Positions 51,943-61,360 are shown, counted from the stretch's first letter. The stretch is DNA of 64,000 nucleotides from Empedobacter brevis_A (GCF_965118635.1 NZ_CBCPHV010000001.1:372001-436000); one strand, 5' to 3'. The notes: generated by a model not told the origin, from the sequence alone. Program-made: numbers and translations.

Positions 51943-52257
51943 ATGATGACAACTTCATTTATTATGTTGGGTATTACAGGAGTTTGGAGCTTCTTGGTTT
52001 ACCTTGTATTCGGATTAATTTGCGCTGGAATTGCGAAGGCTATTATGCCAGGTAAAGATCCAGGAGGATTTTGGATAACCGCTCTAATTGGAATTATAGG
52101 AGCATATTTAGGAGCTTATATGCGAACAATATTAGGAATTTCTCATGATGGTGAGGTAAGTTTTTTTAGTCCGCTTGATTGGATTTTCTCAATTTTAGGA
52201 TCTTTAATTATCCTATACATATGGAAAAAATTATTGGCTCCTATGTTTAATAAATAA
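51943..52257 (+). CDS. GlsB/YeaQ/YmgE-family membrane protein
   Basis: A 104-residue hydrophobic protein with three helices and the family's glycine-rich pattern: VYLVFGLICAGIAKAIMPGKDPGGFW then TALIGIIGAYLGAYM. Members are called transglycosylase-associated or general-stress membrane proteins; their function is not known. Start ATG 51943 (or 51946) is preferred over an in-frame TTG at 51904, which would add a Lys-rich segment unlike the family. Divergent from glmM. Confidence 0.82.
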   Translation: MMTTSFIMLGITGVWSFLVYLVFGLICAGIAKAIMPGKDPGGFWITALIGIIGAYLGAYMRTILGISHDGEVSFFSPLDWIFSILGSLIILYIWKKLLAPMFNK

Positions 52258-52309
52258 TTAGTTTTTTAAGGAAAACAAAAATAATCTTAGAGTTTAGCTT
52301 TTAAATAAA

Positions 52310-52341
52310 AAAATCCCGTCTTAACATTAAGACGGGATTTT
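52310..52341. terminator. Bidirectional intrinsic terminator
   Basis: Perfect 15 bp arms AAAATCCCGTCTTAA / TTAAGACGGGATTTT with a CA centre, between the convergent GlsB-type gene and yidC. Confidence 0.9.
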
Positions 52342-52347
52342 CTGTTT

Positions 52348-54192
52348 TTATTTCTTTTTATTCTTTTGTTGTTGCTCTTGCATTTCTTGTGCTTGTTTCA
52401 TCATCTCTTGCATTTTCGACGCAAACTTACCTTGTTTTTTAGGTTTTGTTTTATTTGTTTCGATAATTTGATGAATCTTGGCTTCGTGAATCATGTATTT
52501 TTTGATGTACAACACGATAAAGATATTAATCGCATTGGATACTAAATAATACCACGATAAACCAGAAGCATAGTTGTTAAGGAATACGAAGAAGAAAACT
52601 GGCATTACATACATCATGTATTTCATGAATTGCATGTTTGGCATTCCTTCTTGCTGTGGCATTTGGAAATTATCCATAGATCCTGAAACTTTAAAATAAA
52701 TCATCATTGCAACGATATATAATAAAGCAAATACACTTAAATGACCATTAAGGAATGGAATCCATTCTGGTAATTTGATCAAATCATCATACGCAGTTAA
52801 ATCGTCTACAAACCAGAAAGGAACACCTCTTAAGTCGATTAAGTTCGGGAAGAAACGGAATAATGCATAGAAAATAGGGATTTGTAATAATGCTGGTAAA
52901 CATCCTGCTAAAGGATTGATTCCTGCATTACGATAAATTGCCATTGTTTCTTGTTGCTTCTTCATCGCATCTTTTGGATCCTTGTATTTTTCGTTGATTT
53001 CATTCAACTCTGGACGAACAACTTTCATCAATGCAGATTGACGGTATTGTTTGTACATGATAGGAGATAAAATCAATTTTACAACGATTGTCATCAAGAA
53101 AATTACCCAACCGTAAGTGATTCCTACAGAAGCTAACCATTTGAAAACGTTTAAGAAGAAATATTTATTCAACCAACCAAATAATCCCCAACCAAAATCA
53201 ATTAAGTTTTGGAATCCTTTGTCATTGTAATCTTTCAACATTTTATAATCCAATGGAATAAAATCCCAAGTGAATTTAGAATTGATTTCACTATTTTTCA
53301 ACTCTAATTTTGAGTTTAAATGATAGTGTTTGCTGTAAGTTAAATCTTCTTTATCAGAGTTTTTAGAACCTCCTTTTGTTGATTTGAATCCTTCATCATT
53401 TGTTAAAACAGTTGCGAAGAATTGTTGTTTGTTAGCTACCCAAGAAATAGCTTCTTCTTCATCCCATTCATCAGCACCAAATAATTCGTATTCGATATCT
53501 TTGTTGCCTTTGAACTGAAAATAAGTGTGTGACCAATATTTTTCTTGATCTTTTCCTTTTTCAGTACTGAAACCATCCATTGTCCACGCTAAATCTACAT
53601 TTTTCTCAGAAGTAATGTTTGATAAACCTTGCGTTTTAACTTCGAAATCGATACCATAAGAATCTCCTATTGTATAGATATATTGAATTTGACTATTTTG
53701 AGCATTTGCTGTAAACGTAACAATTGTATTGTTTGCATTTTTTTGTACTTGAGGCACAAAAATCAAATCCGAAACATTAAGAACAGCACCTTGTTTTGTT
53801 TTGAATGATAAGTTGAACTTACTTGATCCATCTTTTATTAAATGTAAAGGATCTTTGTGTCCGTCTTTTTCGTTATTATAAGCTGTATATCCGATGATTT
53901 GTACATCAGAAATTTGAGCTCCTTTTGGTGAAAAAGTTACTTTTAATTTATCATTACTTACTTCAACATCTTTTGCTAATGTAGGATCTACAGTTTGAAA
54001 AGCTTGTGTTGTAGCTGTTTTATTTAATTGTTCCTGTTTTTTCGCTTGCTCTTGCTTTTGTACTAATTCTTTTTTCTGTTCTTCGATTTGTTCTTCCGAA
54101 GGTTTGTTTAGAAAATAGAATACGCCAAAAAGAATTGCAATTAAAATAAAACCAATTGTTTGGTTAAAATCAAATTTTTTCTCTTGTTGCAT
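52348..54192 (-). CDS. yidC: Membrane protein insertase YidC
   Basis: A 614-residue inner-membrane insertase. The first helix (about 9-27) is followed by a large periplasmic beta domain (about 60-340) and the conserved insertase core (about 355-570) with WVIFLMTIVVKLILSPI, the cytoplasmic helical hairpin, and AGCLPALLQIPIFYALF. The Lys/Gln-rich tail may contact ribosomes. Its start overlaps the end of pyrG by 23 bp, so it is translated from the pyrG transcript. Confidence 0.95.
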   Translation of the reverse strand: MQQEKKFDFNQTIGFILIAILFGVFYFLNKPSEEQIEEQKKELVQKQEQAKKQEQLNKTATTQAFQTVDPTLAKDVEVSNDKLKVTFSPKGAQISDVQIIGYTAYNNEKDGHKDPLHLIKDGSSKFNLSFKTKQGAVLNVSDLIFVPQVQKNANNTIVTFTANAQNSQIQYIYTIGDSYGIDFEVKTQGLSNITSEKNVDLAWTMDGFSTEKGKDQEKYWSHTYFQFKGNKDIEYELFGADEWDEEEAISWVANKQQFFATVLTNDEGFKSTKGGSKNSDKEDLTYSKHYHLNSKLELKNSEINSKFTWDFIPLDYKMLKDYNDKGFQNLIDFGWGLFGWLNKYFFLNVFKWLASVGITYGWVIFLMTIVVKLILSPIMYKQYRQSALMKVVRPELNEINEKYKDPKDAMKKQQETMAIYRNAGINPLAGCLPALLQIPIFYALFRFFPNLIDLRGVPFWFVDDLTAYDDLIKLPEWIPFLNGHLSVFALLYIVAMMIYFKVSGSMDNFQMPQQEGMPNMQFMKYMMYVMPVFFFVFLNNYASGLSWYYLVSNAINIFIVLYIKKYMIHEAKIHQIIETNKTKPKKQGKFASKMQEMMKQAQEMQEQQQKNKKK

Positions 54193-55822
54193 TTAATAAA
54201 TCATTTTGTTTATTCAATAAAGCTGCCTCGATAAAACTTATAAATAAAGGATGTGGCGAAGCAACTGTACTCTTGTATTCCGGATGGAATTGTACACCGA
54301 TATAAAATGGGTGTTGATTATGTTCTAAAATTTCGACTAATTCTGTTTCTGGGTTTTTACCAACTGGAATAAAATTGTTTTCAACAAATTCATTGTAAAA
54401 ATCATTGTTGAATTCATATCTATGACGATGACGTTCTAAGATTTCGGCTGTGTTGTAAATTTTCTCAATTTTTGTATTTGGTGTTAATTCACATTTCCAA
54501 TTTCCTAAACGCATTGTTCCTCCTTTGTCCGAAACATCTTTTTGATCTTCCATCAAACTGATAACAGGATAAGGTGTTGTTAAATCCATTTCTGCTGAAT
54601 CTGCTTTTTCATAACCTAAAACGTTACGAGCAAATTCGATTGCCATAATTTGCATTCCTAAACAAATTCCTAATGTTGGAATATTATTTCTTCGTGCATA
54701 ATTTGCTGCTATTATTTTTCCTAAAATTCCACGATCTCCAAAACCTGGTGCTATTAAAACTCCTGAAACACCTTTCAATTGTTCTCCAACATTATCTTCT
54801 GTGATATCTCCAGAATATACCCAACGAACTTTTACATTCGTTTCGCATGTTGCAGCAGCGTGTGTAAATGCTTCTGTAATTGATTTATAAGAATCATGTA
54901 ACGAAACATATTTACCAACTAAGGCAATTTCTATTTCGTTTTTAGGATTTTTATGATTTGATAAGAATTTATTCCAAACGGTAAAATCTGGTTCTTGATC
55001 AGTTGGCAAATCTAAGCCTTTTAAAACAACTTCGTCAAAATTTTGTTCATGTAATAAAAATGGAACTTCATAAATAGTATCCGCATCCATGCTTTCAATT
55101 ACATTTTCTTTGCGAACATTGCAGAATAAAGCCAATTTTGCTTTTACATCTTTTGGTAAATGACGTTCTGTACGAGTAACTAAAACATTGGCATGAATCC
55201 CGTTTTCCATTAATGTACGAACAGAATGTTGAGTAGGTTTTGTTTTTAATTCGCCTGCTGCAGCTAAATAAGGAACTAATGTTAAGTGAATAACAGAAGA
55301 GTTGTGTTCTCCTAATTCCCAAGTTAATTGGCGAATAGATTCGATGTATGGTAAAGATTCGATATCTCCAACTGTACCTCCAATTTCAGTAATAATGATA
55401 TCGTAATCACCTGTATTACCTAATAATTTGATACGACGTTTGATTTCGTTTGTAATATGAGGAACAACTTGAACTGTTTTTCCTAAATAATCTCCACGAC
55501 GTTCTTTCTCTATGACTGTTTGATAAATACGACCTGTAGTTACTGAATTAGCACGAGATGTTGCTCGGTTTAAGAAGCGCTCGTAATGTCCTAAATCTAA
55601 ATCGGTCTCTGCACCGTCTTCCGTAACGTAACATTCTCCATGCTCGTAAGGATTAAGTGTTCCTGGGTCTACATTTATATAGGGATCCAATTTTTGAATT
55701 GTTACTCTATATCCTCTTGCTTCTAATAACATCCCTAATGATGATGCTACGATTCCTTTTCCTAACGACGATGTTACTCCTCCGGTAACGAAAATGTACT
55801 TTGGTGCTTTGTTTGTTTCCAT
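54170..55822 (-). CDS. pyrG: CTP synthase
   Basis: A 550-residue enzyme that makes CTP from UTP, ATP and glutamine. The synthetase domain (1-~275) starts YIFVTGGVTSSLGKGI with the P-loop and includes KLDPYINVDPGTLNPYEHGE; the class-I glutamine amidotransferase domain (about 300-540) has the nucleophile Cys in GICLGMQ near residue 387 and FHPE near the C-terminus. It carries its own promoter box and drives yidC through a 23 bp overlap. The pyrG-yidC pair is common in Flavobacteriia. Confidence 0.97.
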   Translation of the reverse strand: METNKAPKYIFVTGGVTSSLGKGIVASSLGMLLEARGYRVTIQKLDPYINVDPGTLNPYEHGECYVTEDGAETDLDLGHYERFLNRATSRANSVTTGRIYQTVIEKERRGDYLGKTVQVVPHITNEIKRRIKLLGNTGDYDIIITEIGGTVGDIESLPYIESIRQLTWELGEHNSSVIHLTLVPYLAAAGELKTKPTQHSVRTLMENGIHANVLVTRTERHLPKDVKAKLALFCNVRKENVIESMDADTIYEVPFLLHEQNFDEVVLKGLDLPTDQEPDFTVWNKFLSNHKNPKNEIEIALVGKYVSLHDSYKSITEAFTHAAATCETNVKVRWVYSGDITEDNVGEQLKGVSGVLIAPGFGDRGILGKIIAANYARRNNIPTLGICLGMQIMAIEFARNVLGYEKADSAEMDLTTPYPVISLMEDQKDVSDKGGTMRLGNWKCELTPNTKIEKIYNTAEILERHRHRYEFNNDFYNEFVENNFIPVGKNPETELVEILEHNQHPFYIGVQFHPEYKSTVASPHPLFISFIEAALLNKQNDLLNATREKI

Positions 55823-55844
55823 TGAATCTTTAAATCAATGGTTG

Positions 55845-55852
55845 CAAATTTA
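55845..55852 (-). promoter_or_regulatory. -7 promoter box for pyrG-yidC
   Basis: Minus-strand TAAATTTG followed by C, an exact TAnnTTTG match, 22 nt before the pyrG ATG. Confidence 0.55.
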
Positions 55853-55905
55853 CGAATAATTTATGGGGTAAAAAAAAGTGGAGTGAAATTTAAGGAAATA
55901 AAAAT

Positions 55906-56001
55906 AGGCAAGCGATCTACATCACACCGCTACGACCGTATACCTTTGCTACGTTCCCGTCCTGGAGGATTCAACAGGAGCTGGTTGTGTAGGACTTGCC
56001 T
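55906..56001 (-). ncRNA. ffs: Signal recognition particle RNA (small bacterial 4.5S type)
   Basis: About 96 nt. The ends pair (AGGCAAG with CTTGCCT), and the apical stem contains the conserved SRP domain IV core on the minus strand, CCAGGACG-GGAA-CGTAGCAAAGG: a GGAA tetraloop, the CAGG/AGCA symmetric loop that binds Ffh, and flanking pairs. This RNA with Ffh targets nascent membrane proteins. A consensus -7 box (56006-56013) ends 4 nt upstream of the 5' end. It lies between pyrG and the DUF4199 gene. Confidence 0.88.
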
Positions 56002-56005
56002 GATG

Positions 56006-56013
56006 CAAAGGTA
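56006..56013 (-). promoter_or_regulatory. -7 promoter box for SRP RNA
   Basis: Minus-strand TACCTTTGC, an exact TAnnTTTG match, 4 nt before the predicted RNA 5' end. It calibrates the distance from the box to the transcription start in this genome. Confidence 0.7.
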
Positions 56014-56177
56014 ATAAAGTTTTATAAAAATAAAAGAGTGTTGAAGATTTTTTTTAGATTTTTTTAAAATAAATTTCAGTTCTATTTCATTTTTAAATGT
56101 TTAAACTTTTAAAAAATAGATAATAATTACACTTGTAAATCATGTAAAATAATATATTATAGAATAAAGTATATAAT

Positions 56178-56185
56178 TATCTTTG
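56178..56185 (+). promoter_or_regulatory. -7 promoter box for the DUF4199 operon
   Basis: TATCTTTGC, an exact TAnnTTTG match, ending 4 nt before ATG 56190. By comparison with the SRP RNA promoter, transcription should start at or next to the ATG. Confidence 0.6.
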
Positions 56186-56189
56186 CAAA

Positions 56190-56759
56190 ATGATTAGTTT
56201 TAATAAAGTTTTCAAAAACTCTTTGGTACTTGCAGGAATTACATTGGTATTGTTTTTTGCACTTTACTTATATTTTTCGTTAAACGGAACCGTTTCTGTA
56301 AAAGATTATTACACTTACAGCTTTATGATTTGCTGTTTTATTGTATTACCTTTATATGCATTATATTGTTTTTTGACAATTTTTAATTTATCGAAAAGTA
56401 AAGCAAAAAATCATCAATCATCAGAAGAACTAATGACATTCAAAGAAGGATTTAAAGTAGGTTTTTATACTATTTTCCTTGGAGGAATTATAAGTTTGAT
56501 TGTTATTTTTGTGTTCTTCAATACGTATGGAGAATGGGCTCAAGATAGTTTAAAACAAGGATTATTAGACACATTTACATCAAATATGTCTGATCCTAAA
56601 GTAGCAAAAGATATCGAAACATTTAGAAATTCGGACGACTATAAAACACTTAATTTATTTACTGTGAAAAATTTCTTCGGATTATTCTCAATTTTCTTAT
56701 CTTTCTACATCGCAATATCGGCGATGTTTTCACAATTCTTAAAAAAACGTGTTTTTTAA
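56190..56759 (+). CDS. DUF4199 membrane protein
   Basis: A 189-residue membrane protein with four predicted helices (about 11-32, 42-64, 92-112 and 162-182). The FKEGFKVGFYTIFLGGIISLI segment fits DUF4199, a Bacteroidota family of unknown function. It is 3 bp before a GtrB-like glycosyltransferase gene and presumably acts with it, perhaps as a small membrane partner. That role is inference from context. Confidence 0.85.
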   Translation: MISFNKVFKNSLVLAGITLVLFFALYLYFSLNGTVSVKDYYTYSFMICCFIVLPLYALYCFLTIFNLSKSKAKNHQSSEELMTFKEGFKVGFYTIFLGGIISLIVIFVFFNTYGEWAQDSLKQGLLDTFTSNMSDPKVAKDIETFRNSDDYKTLNLFTVKNFFGLFSIFLSFYIAISAMFSQFLKKRVF

Positions 56760-56762
56760 CAT

Positions 56763-57725
56763 ATGGATATTTCAGTTGTTATTCCTTTATTGAATGAACA
56801 AGATTCCTTAGAGGAATTATTCTACAGAATCAAAAAAGTATGTGAACAGAATGATTTTACATTCGAAGTTATTTTCGTTGATGACGGAAGTACAGATGAT
56901 TCGTGGCAAATTATAGAATATATTGCCAACTTCAATCCAGAAGTAAAAGGAATTAAATTCCGTAAAAATTATGGTAAATCACCAGCTCTAAGCGCAGCTT
57001 TTAAAGAAGTGAAAGGAGATGTTGTGATTACAATGGATGCAGATTTGCAAGATTTTCCAGAAGAAATACCTTCGTTGTACAAAATGCTGAAAAATCAAAA
57101 AGCAGATATTGTTTCGGGTTGGAAAGAAAATCGTCAAGATAATAAATTGACAAAAAATCTTCCTTCAAAATTATTCAATGGAGTTGCAAGAAAAACTTCT
57201 GGCGTGAAATTGCATGATTTTAACTGTGGATTGAAAGCTTACCGTAGAGAAGTAACACAAAATATCGAATTGTACGGTGATATGCATCGTTACATTCCTG
57301 TATTGGCAAAAAATGCTGGATATTCGAAAATCATAGAAAAGAAAGTAAAACATCAAGCACGTAAATATGGTGTTTCAAAATTTGGAGCAAATCGTTTTGT
57401 GAATGGTTTCTTGGATTTGATTACACTTTTCTTTGCATCAAAATTCGGAAATAAACCAATGCATATTTTCGGGTTATTAGGAACATTAATGTTTATTTTA
57501 GGATTTTTTGCTTCATTTTATTTAGGAATAGAGAAATTATTCAAAGTTTATATTTCTCATTCTCCAGCGAGATTAATTACAGATAGTCCTTATTTTTATA
57601 TCTCATTAGTTTTTATGATTTTAGGAACACAATTATTTTTGGCGGGATTTTTGGGCGAGTTAATTGTTCGTAATAATCGCGAAAAACAATTATATTTAGT
57701 TCAAAAAGAATTGAATTTAAACTAA
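56763..57725 (+). CDS. GtrB/DPM1-like polyprenyl-phosphate glycosyltransferase (GT2)
   Basis: A 320-residue GT2 enzyme with a C-terminal membrane anchor. The catalytic domain shows ISVVIPLLNEQDSL, DDGSTDD at 40-46, DADLQD at 92-97 and the FNCGLKAYRREV segment; two hydrophobic helices (about 230-255 and 270-300) place it at the inner membrane. Enzymes of this type transfer glucose, mannose or similar from a nucleotide sugar to undecaprenyl phosphate. The lipid-linked sugar would then be used by a GT-C transferase, none of which is adjacent. Confidence 0.9.
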   Translation: MDISVVIPLLNEQDSLEELFYRIKKVCEQNDFTFEVIFVDDGSTDDSWQIIEYIANFNPEVKGIKFRKNYGKSPALSAAFKEVKGDVVITMDADLQDFPEEIPSLYKMLKNQKADIVSGWKENRQDNKLTKNLPSKLFNGVARKTSGVKLHDFNCGLKAYRREVTQNIELYGDMHRYIPVLAKNAGYSKIIEKKVKHQARKYGVSKFGANRFVNGFLDLITLFFASKFGNKPMHIFGLLGTLMFILGFFASFYLGIEKLFKVYISHSPARLITDSPYFYISLVFMILGTQLFLAGFLGELIVRNNREKQLYLVQKELNLN

Positions 57726-57742
57726 TTAAAATACCAACAACT

Positions 57743-58447
57743 ATGAAAAAAACTATTTTATTAGGAATTTTAGGATTAGTTGCGACTTCGTGTTCATCAT
57801 CTATTGATGGAGAAGGTGCTGCAACAGCTCAAAAAGAATATACAGCAGATAATATAAAAGATTTGAGTGTTTCGTGTAATTGTAATCTTATTTTAGTACC
57901 AGGAAATACATCTGGTGTGAAAGTAGAATCGCATCAAAACATTATTGACAATTTGGAAGTTGATGCAAAAAACAATTCTTTAACAATAAAAGAAAAATCA
58001 AATGTTGACCAATATAGTGCATATGATTTGTATGTTTATGTAACACGCGATTTAGAAAAAATAGATGTTAATAAACAAACTTCTATGACAACTTCTGGAA
58101 CATTAAATGTTGACGAATTGACGATGAATGCAAAAGATCAAGCACGAATAAATCAGACTTTTTTGATTACAAACAACTTTGATTTGAAAGCAGAAGATCA
58201 AACAAATATTATGTTAGAAGGAACTGCAGGAACAATGAAAGTAAAAGCTTACGGTGAAGCAAAATTGAATTTATTCAAATACGAAGTAAACGAAGCTAAT
58301 ATTACAACTGATGATAATGCGTTATTAGATATAAATGCTCGTCAAACGTTGTATGGTTCAGCAAAAGGAAATTCAATTGTAAATTTTATGGGAGATCCTA
58401 ATAAAGATACAAAAGTTGCTGACCGTGCTCAAGTAATAAAAAAATAA
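57743..58447 (+). CDS. GIN-domain (DUF2807) lipoprotein
   Basis: A 234-residue exported lipoprotein with lipobox at Cys17 (ATSC). The mature part is a GIN/DUF2807 beta-solenoid-like domain, with the typical VSCNCNLILVPGNTSGVKVES start and repeated short strands. These proteins are common in Bacteroidota envelopes and have no assigned function. It lies 17 bp after the GtrB gene and 9 bp before the phosphohexomutase, in what looks like one operon. Confidence 0.85.
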   Translation: MKKTILLGILGLVATSCSSSIDGEGAATAQKEYTADNIKDLSVSCNCNLILVPGNTSGVKVESHQNIIDNLEVDAKNNSLTIKEKSNVDQYSAYDLYVYVTRDLEKIDVNKQTSMTTSGTLNVDELTMNAKDQARINQTFLITNNFDLKAEDQTNIMLEGTAGTMKVKAYGEAKLNLFKYEVNEANITTDDNALLDINARQTLYGSAKGNSIVNFMGDPNKDTKVADRAQVIKK

Positions 58448-58456
58448 AAAATATAA

Positions 58457-60172
58457 ATGACTTCAAGTTTAGATAATGCTAAATTATGGCTTTCTGATGC
58501 TTATGATGCAGAAACAAGAAAGTCTGTACAAGATTTAATAGATAATAATCCAACAGAATTAGACGATTCTTTTTACAAAAACTTAGAGTTTGGTACAGGA
58601 GGAATGCGTGGTATAATGGGAGTTGGTACAAATCGCTTAAACAAATATACACTTGGTGCTGCAACACAAGGTTTAGCAAATTATATTAATCAGCAATTTC
58701 CGAATAAAGAGAAAAAAGTGGCAATTGCATACGATGTTCGTCACAATTCGGATACGTTTGCAAAAATGGTTGCAGATGTTTTAACAGCAAATGGAATCAA
58801 TGTTTATTTGTTCGAATCTTTTCGTCCAACACCAGAATTGTCATTTACAGTTCGTCATTTAGGTTGTGATGCAGGAATTGTTTTAACAGCTTCTCATAAT
58901 CCTCCAATCTACAATGGTTACAAGGTTTATTGGAATGATGGAGCGCAGATTGTTCCACCACAAGATGGAGAAATTATCAATGAAGTAAATAATGTAAAAG
59001 TTGAAGAAATTAAATTTCAAGGAAATGATACATTATTAACTTATATCGGAAAAGAAATAGATGAAGCTTTTATTGATGCTTGTGTAGCAAATGGAAGTTT
59101 TACGCAAGAAGGAAAAAAAGACATCAAAATTGTTTTTACTTCTATTCACGGAACTTCGGTTGCAATTACACCAAAAGCTTTAGAAAAAGCTGGTTTTACA
59201 CAAGTTTACCAAGTTGAAGAGCAGGCAATTCCAAGTGGAGATTTTCCAACTGTAAAATCACCAAATCCAGAAGAACCTGAAGCGTTAACTTTAGCAGTAG
59301 CTTTAGCAAACGAAATTGATGCTGATGTTGTAATAGGAACAGATCCAGATGCGGATCGTGTAGGAGTTGCAACGCGTAACAACGAAGGGGAAATTGTTTT
59401 GCTAAATGGTAACCAAATGAATACTGTTTTGGCTTACTATTTATTGGAAAAATGGCAAGAAGCAGGGAAATTAGTTGGAAAAGAATTCATAGGATCGACA
59501 ATTGTTACATCAGATATTTTCTATGATATTGCTGCAAAATTCAATGTAGATTGTAAAGTTGGATTAACAGGTTTTAAATGGATTGCAGATATGATTCGTA
59601 AATTCGAAGGCAAAGAACGCTTTGTTGGAGGAGGAGAAGAATCATTCGGATTTATGGTCGGAGATTTTATTCGTGACAAAGATTCAGTTACAACAGCTTT
59701 ATTGGTTTCTGAAATTGCTGCTGTTCAAAAAGCAAAAGGAAGTTCATTATACAATAAATTAATAGAAATCTATTTAGCTTTAGGAAAAGCTTATCAAGAA
59801 GATTTAATTAATATCGTTAAACCAGGTAAAGAAGGAGCAGAATTGATAGCACAGATGATGGTAGATTTCCGTACAAATTCTCCAAAAGAATTAGCAGGAT
59901 CTAAAGTTGTTCGTGTAAAAGATTTCCAAACTTCTATTGATAAAGATTTAATTTCAGGAGAAGAAAAAACAATTGAAATACCAAAGTCGAATGTTTTGAT
60001 TTTCTATACAGAAGATGGAAGTAAAGTAGCTTGTCGTCCTTCTGGAACAGAACCGAAGATTAAATATTATTTTTCTGTAAATACTCCACTTTCAAGTAAA
60101 GAAGATTATACAGCTGTTCAAAAAGCATTATTAGCGAAAATCAATTTATTGAAAGAAGATTTTAGTAAATAA
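58457..60172 (+). CDS. Phosphohexomutase (phosphoglucomutase/phosphomannomutase)
   Basis: A 571-residue alpha-D-phosphohexomutase of the long PgcA/PGM2 type. Motifs are FGTGGMRGIMGVG, catalytic Ser146 in TASHNPPIYNGYK, the metal site DPDADR (Asp296/298/300), the sugar loop GGEESFGF, and the phosphate loop RPSGTEPKIK. It probably interconverts glucose- or mannose-6- and -1-phosphate, feeding nucleotide-sugar pools. It ends the DUF4199-GtrB-GIN group and is followed by a strong terminator. Confidence 0.9.
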   Translation: MTSSLDNAKLWLSDAYDAETRKSVQDLIDNNPTELDDSFYKNLEFGTGGMRGIMGVGTNRLNKYTLGAATQGLANYINQQFPNKEKKVAIAYDVRHNSDTFAKMVADVLTANGINVYLFESFRPTPELSFTVRHLGCDAGIVLTASHNPPIYNGYKVYWNDGAQIVPPQDGEIINEVNNVKVEEIKFQGNDTLLTYIGKEIDEAFIDACVANGSFTQEGKKDIKIVFTSIHGTSVAITPKALEKAGFTQVYQVEEQAIPSGDFPTVKSPNPEEPEALTLAVALANEIDADVVIGTDPDADRVGVATRNNEGEIVLLNGNQMNTVLAYYLLEKWQEAGKLVGKEFIGSTIVTSDIFYDIAAKFNVDCKVGLTGFKWIADMIRKFEGKERFVGGGEESFGFMVGDFIRDKDSVTTALLVSEIAAVQKAKGSSLYNKLIEIYLALGKAYQEDLINIVKPGKEGAELIAQMMVDFRTNSPKELAGSKVVRVKDFQTSIDKDLISGEEKTIEIPKSNVLIFYTEDGSKVACRPSGTEPKIKYYFSVNTPLSSKEDYTAVQKALLAKINLLKEDFSK

Positions 60173-60201
60173 TTATTCTTTATAAGAATAAAATAAAATA
60201 G

Positions 60202-60231
60202 AAAAAGGCTGTCAATTTTGACAGCCTTTTT
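60202..60231. terminator. Bidirectional intrinsic terminator
   Basis: Perfect 14 bp arms AAAAAGGCTGTCAA / TTGACAGCCTTTTT around TT, between the convergent phosphohexomutase and PiT genes. Confidence 0.9.
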
Positions 60232-60251
60232 TATATAATTAAATTTTGATC

Positions 60252-61349
60252 TTAGAAAAACATTGAAAATAGATAATAAAATCCTGTTGCTATAAGTGCA
60301 GAAACTGGAATTGTCAAAATCCAAGCCCATAACAAACTAATTGTAACGCCCCAACGAACGGCAGAAACTCTTTTTACCATTCCAACACCAATAATAGATC
60401 CTGTAATAACATGTGTTGTAGAAACAGGCATTTTGATATGTTCTGTAAAGAATAATGTAATTGCAGAAGCTGTTTGCGCTGTGAAACCTTCTATAGGAGT
60501 AATTTTTGTAATTTTATTTCCCATTGTTTTCAAGATTTTCATTCCGCCGCCCAAAGTTCCTAAAGCGATTGCTGAGAAACACATAATCGGAACCCAATCA
60601 TGAATATCTGTACTACTTGATGTAATGAACCAATGTTTCCAATCGAAAACATCATTCAAAACCCAATGTTCCATATCTGTGTTGATAATTGCTGTTTGAT
60701 TTGCAAGTAATGCAAATGTGATAACCCCCATTACTTTTTGAGAATCATTTAAACCATGTCCAATGCTTAGCATAGCAGAAGAAACCAATTGTAATTTCTT
60801 GAACCAAGCATCAGCTTTGTGTGGTTTTGCATTTCGACAAAGATTTAGTGTGATGATGTAAATTATATTACCAGCAACTAAACCAATAATTGGTGCGACT
60901 AGAATGAACGCAATAATTGTTAAGATAATTGTACCGTTAATTGCAGAAAAATTATAGCCCGTTGCAGCCAATGCTCCACCAGCCAATCCTCCAATCAATG
61001 TATGAGATGAAGAAGAAGGAATTCCTAATTTCCAAGTTAAAATATTCCAAGTGATTGCCGCAGAAAGAGCTGCCATAACAACAACAGATGGATTGGAACC
61101 AAAAGCGACGACGACATCTTCTTTGATGATCTTAGCGATTGTATCTGCAACTCCAAATTCTCCAATAATATACTTCGCAATAAAAAAAGCTACAAAATTG
61201 AAAAAAGCAGCCCATATAACTGCTTGAATAGGAGTTAAAACCTTTGTTGTAACAACGGTTGCAATAGAGTTCGCGGCATCATGAAAACCATTTAAAAAAT
61301 CAAATAAAATGGCTAAACCGATAATGATAAATAATACAGTTAATTGCAT
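60252..61349 (-). CDS. Inorganic phosphate transporter, PiT family (second copy)
   Basis: A 365-residue polytopic transporter starting at ATG 61349. Both PiT signature repeats are present: FDFLNGFHDAANSIATVV near the N-terminus and VSTTHVITGSIIGVGMVKR near the C-terminus, with GIPSSSSHTLIGGLAGG between. PiT proteins take up phosphate, usually as metal-phosphate with a proton or sodium. It has its own promoter box 3 nt from the ATG and follows a terminator, so it is transcribed apart from the copy upstream. Paralogue of the gene at 61462. Confidence 0.93.
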   Translation of the reverse strand: MQLTVLFIIIGLAILFDFLNGFHDAANSIATVVTTKVLTPIQAVIWAAFFNFVAFFIAKYIIGEFGVADTIAKIIKEDVVVAFGSNPSVVVMAALSAAITWNILTWKLGIPSSSSHTLIGGLAGGALAATGYNFSAINGTIILTIIAFILVAPIIGLVAGNIIYIITLNLCRNAKPHKADAWFKKLQLVSSAMLSIGHGLNDSQKVMGVITFALLANQTAIINTDMEHWVLNDVFDWKHWFITSSSTDIHDWVPIMCFSAIALGTLGGGMKILKTMGNKITKITPIEGFTAQTASAITLFFTEHIKMPVSTTHVITGSIIGVGMVKRVSAVRWGVTISLLWAWILTIPVSALIATGFYYLFSMFF

Positions 61350-61352
61350 GCG

Positions 61353-61360
61353 CAAATTTA
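61353..61360 (-). promoter_or_regulatory. -7 promoter box for the second PiT gene
   Basis: Minus-strand TAAATTTGC, an exact TAnnTTTG match, 3 nt before ATG 61349. It supports this start over the longer frame beginning at 61388 and predicts a leaderless mRNA. Confidence 0.55.
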
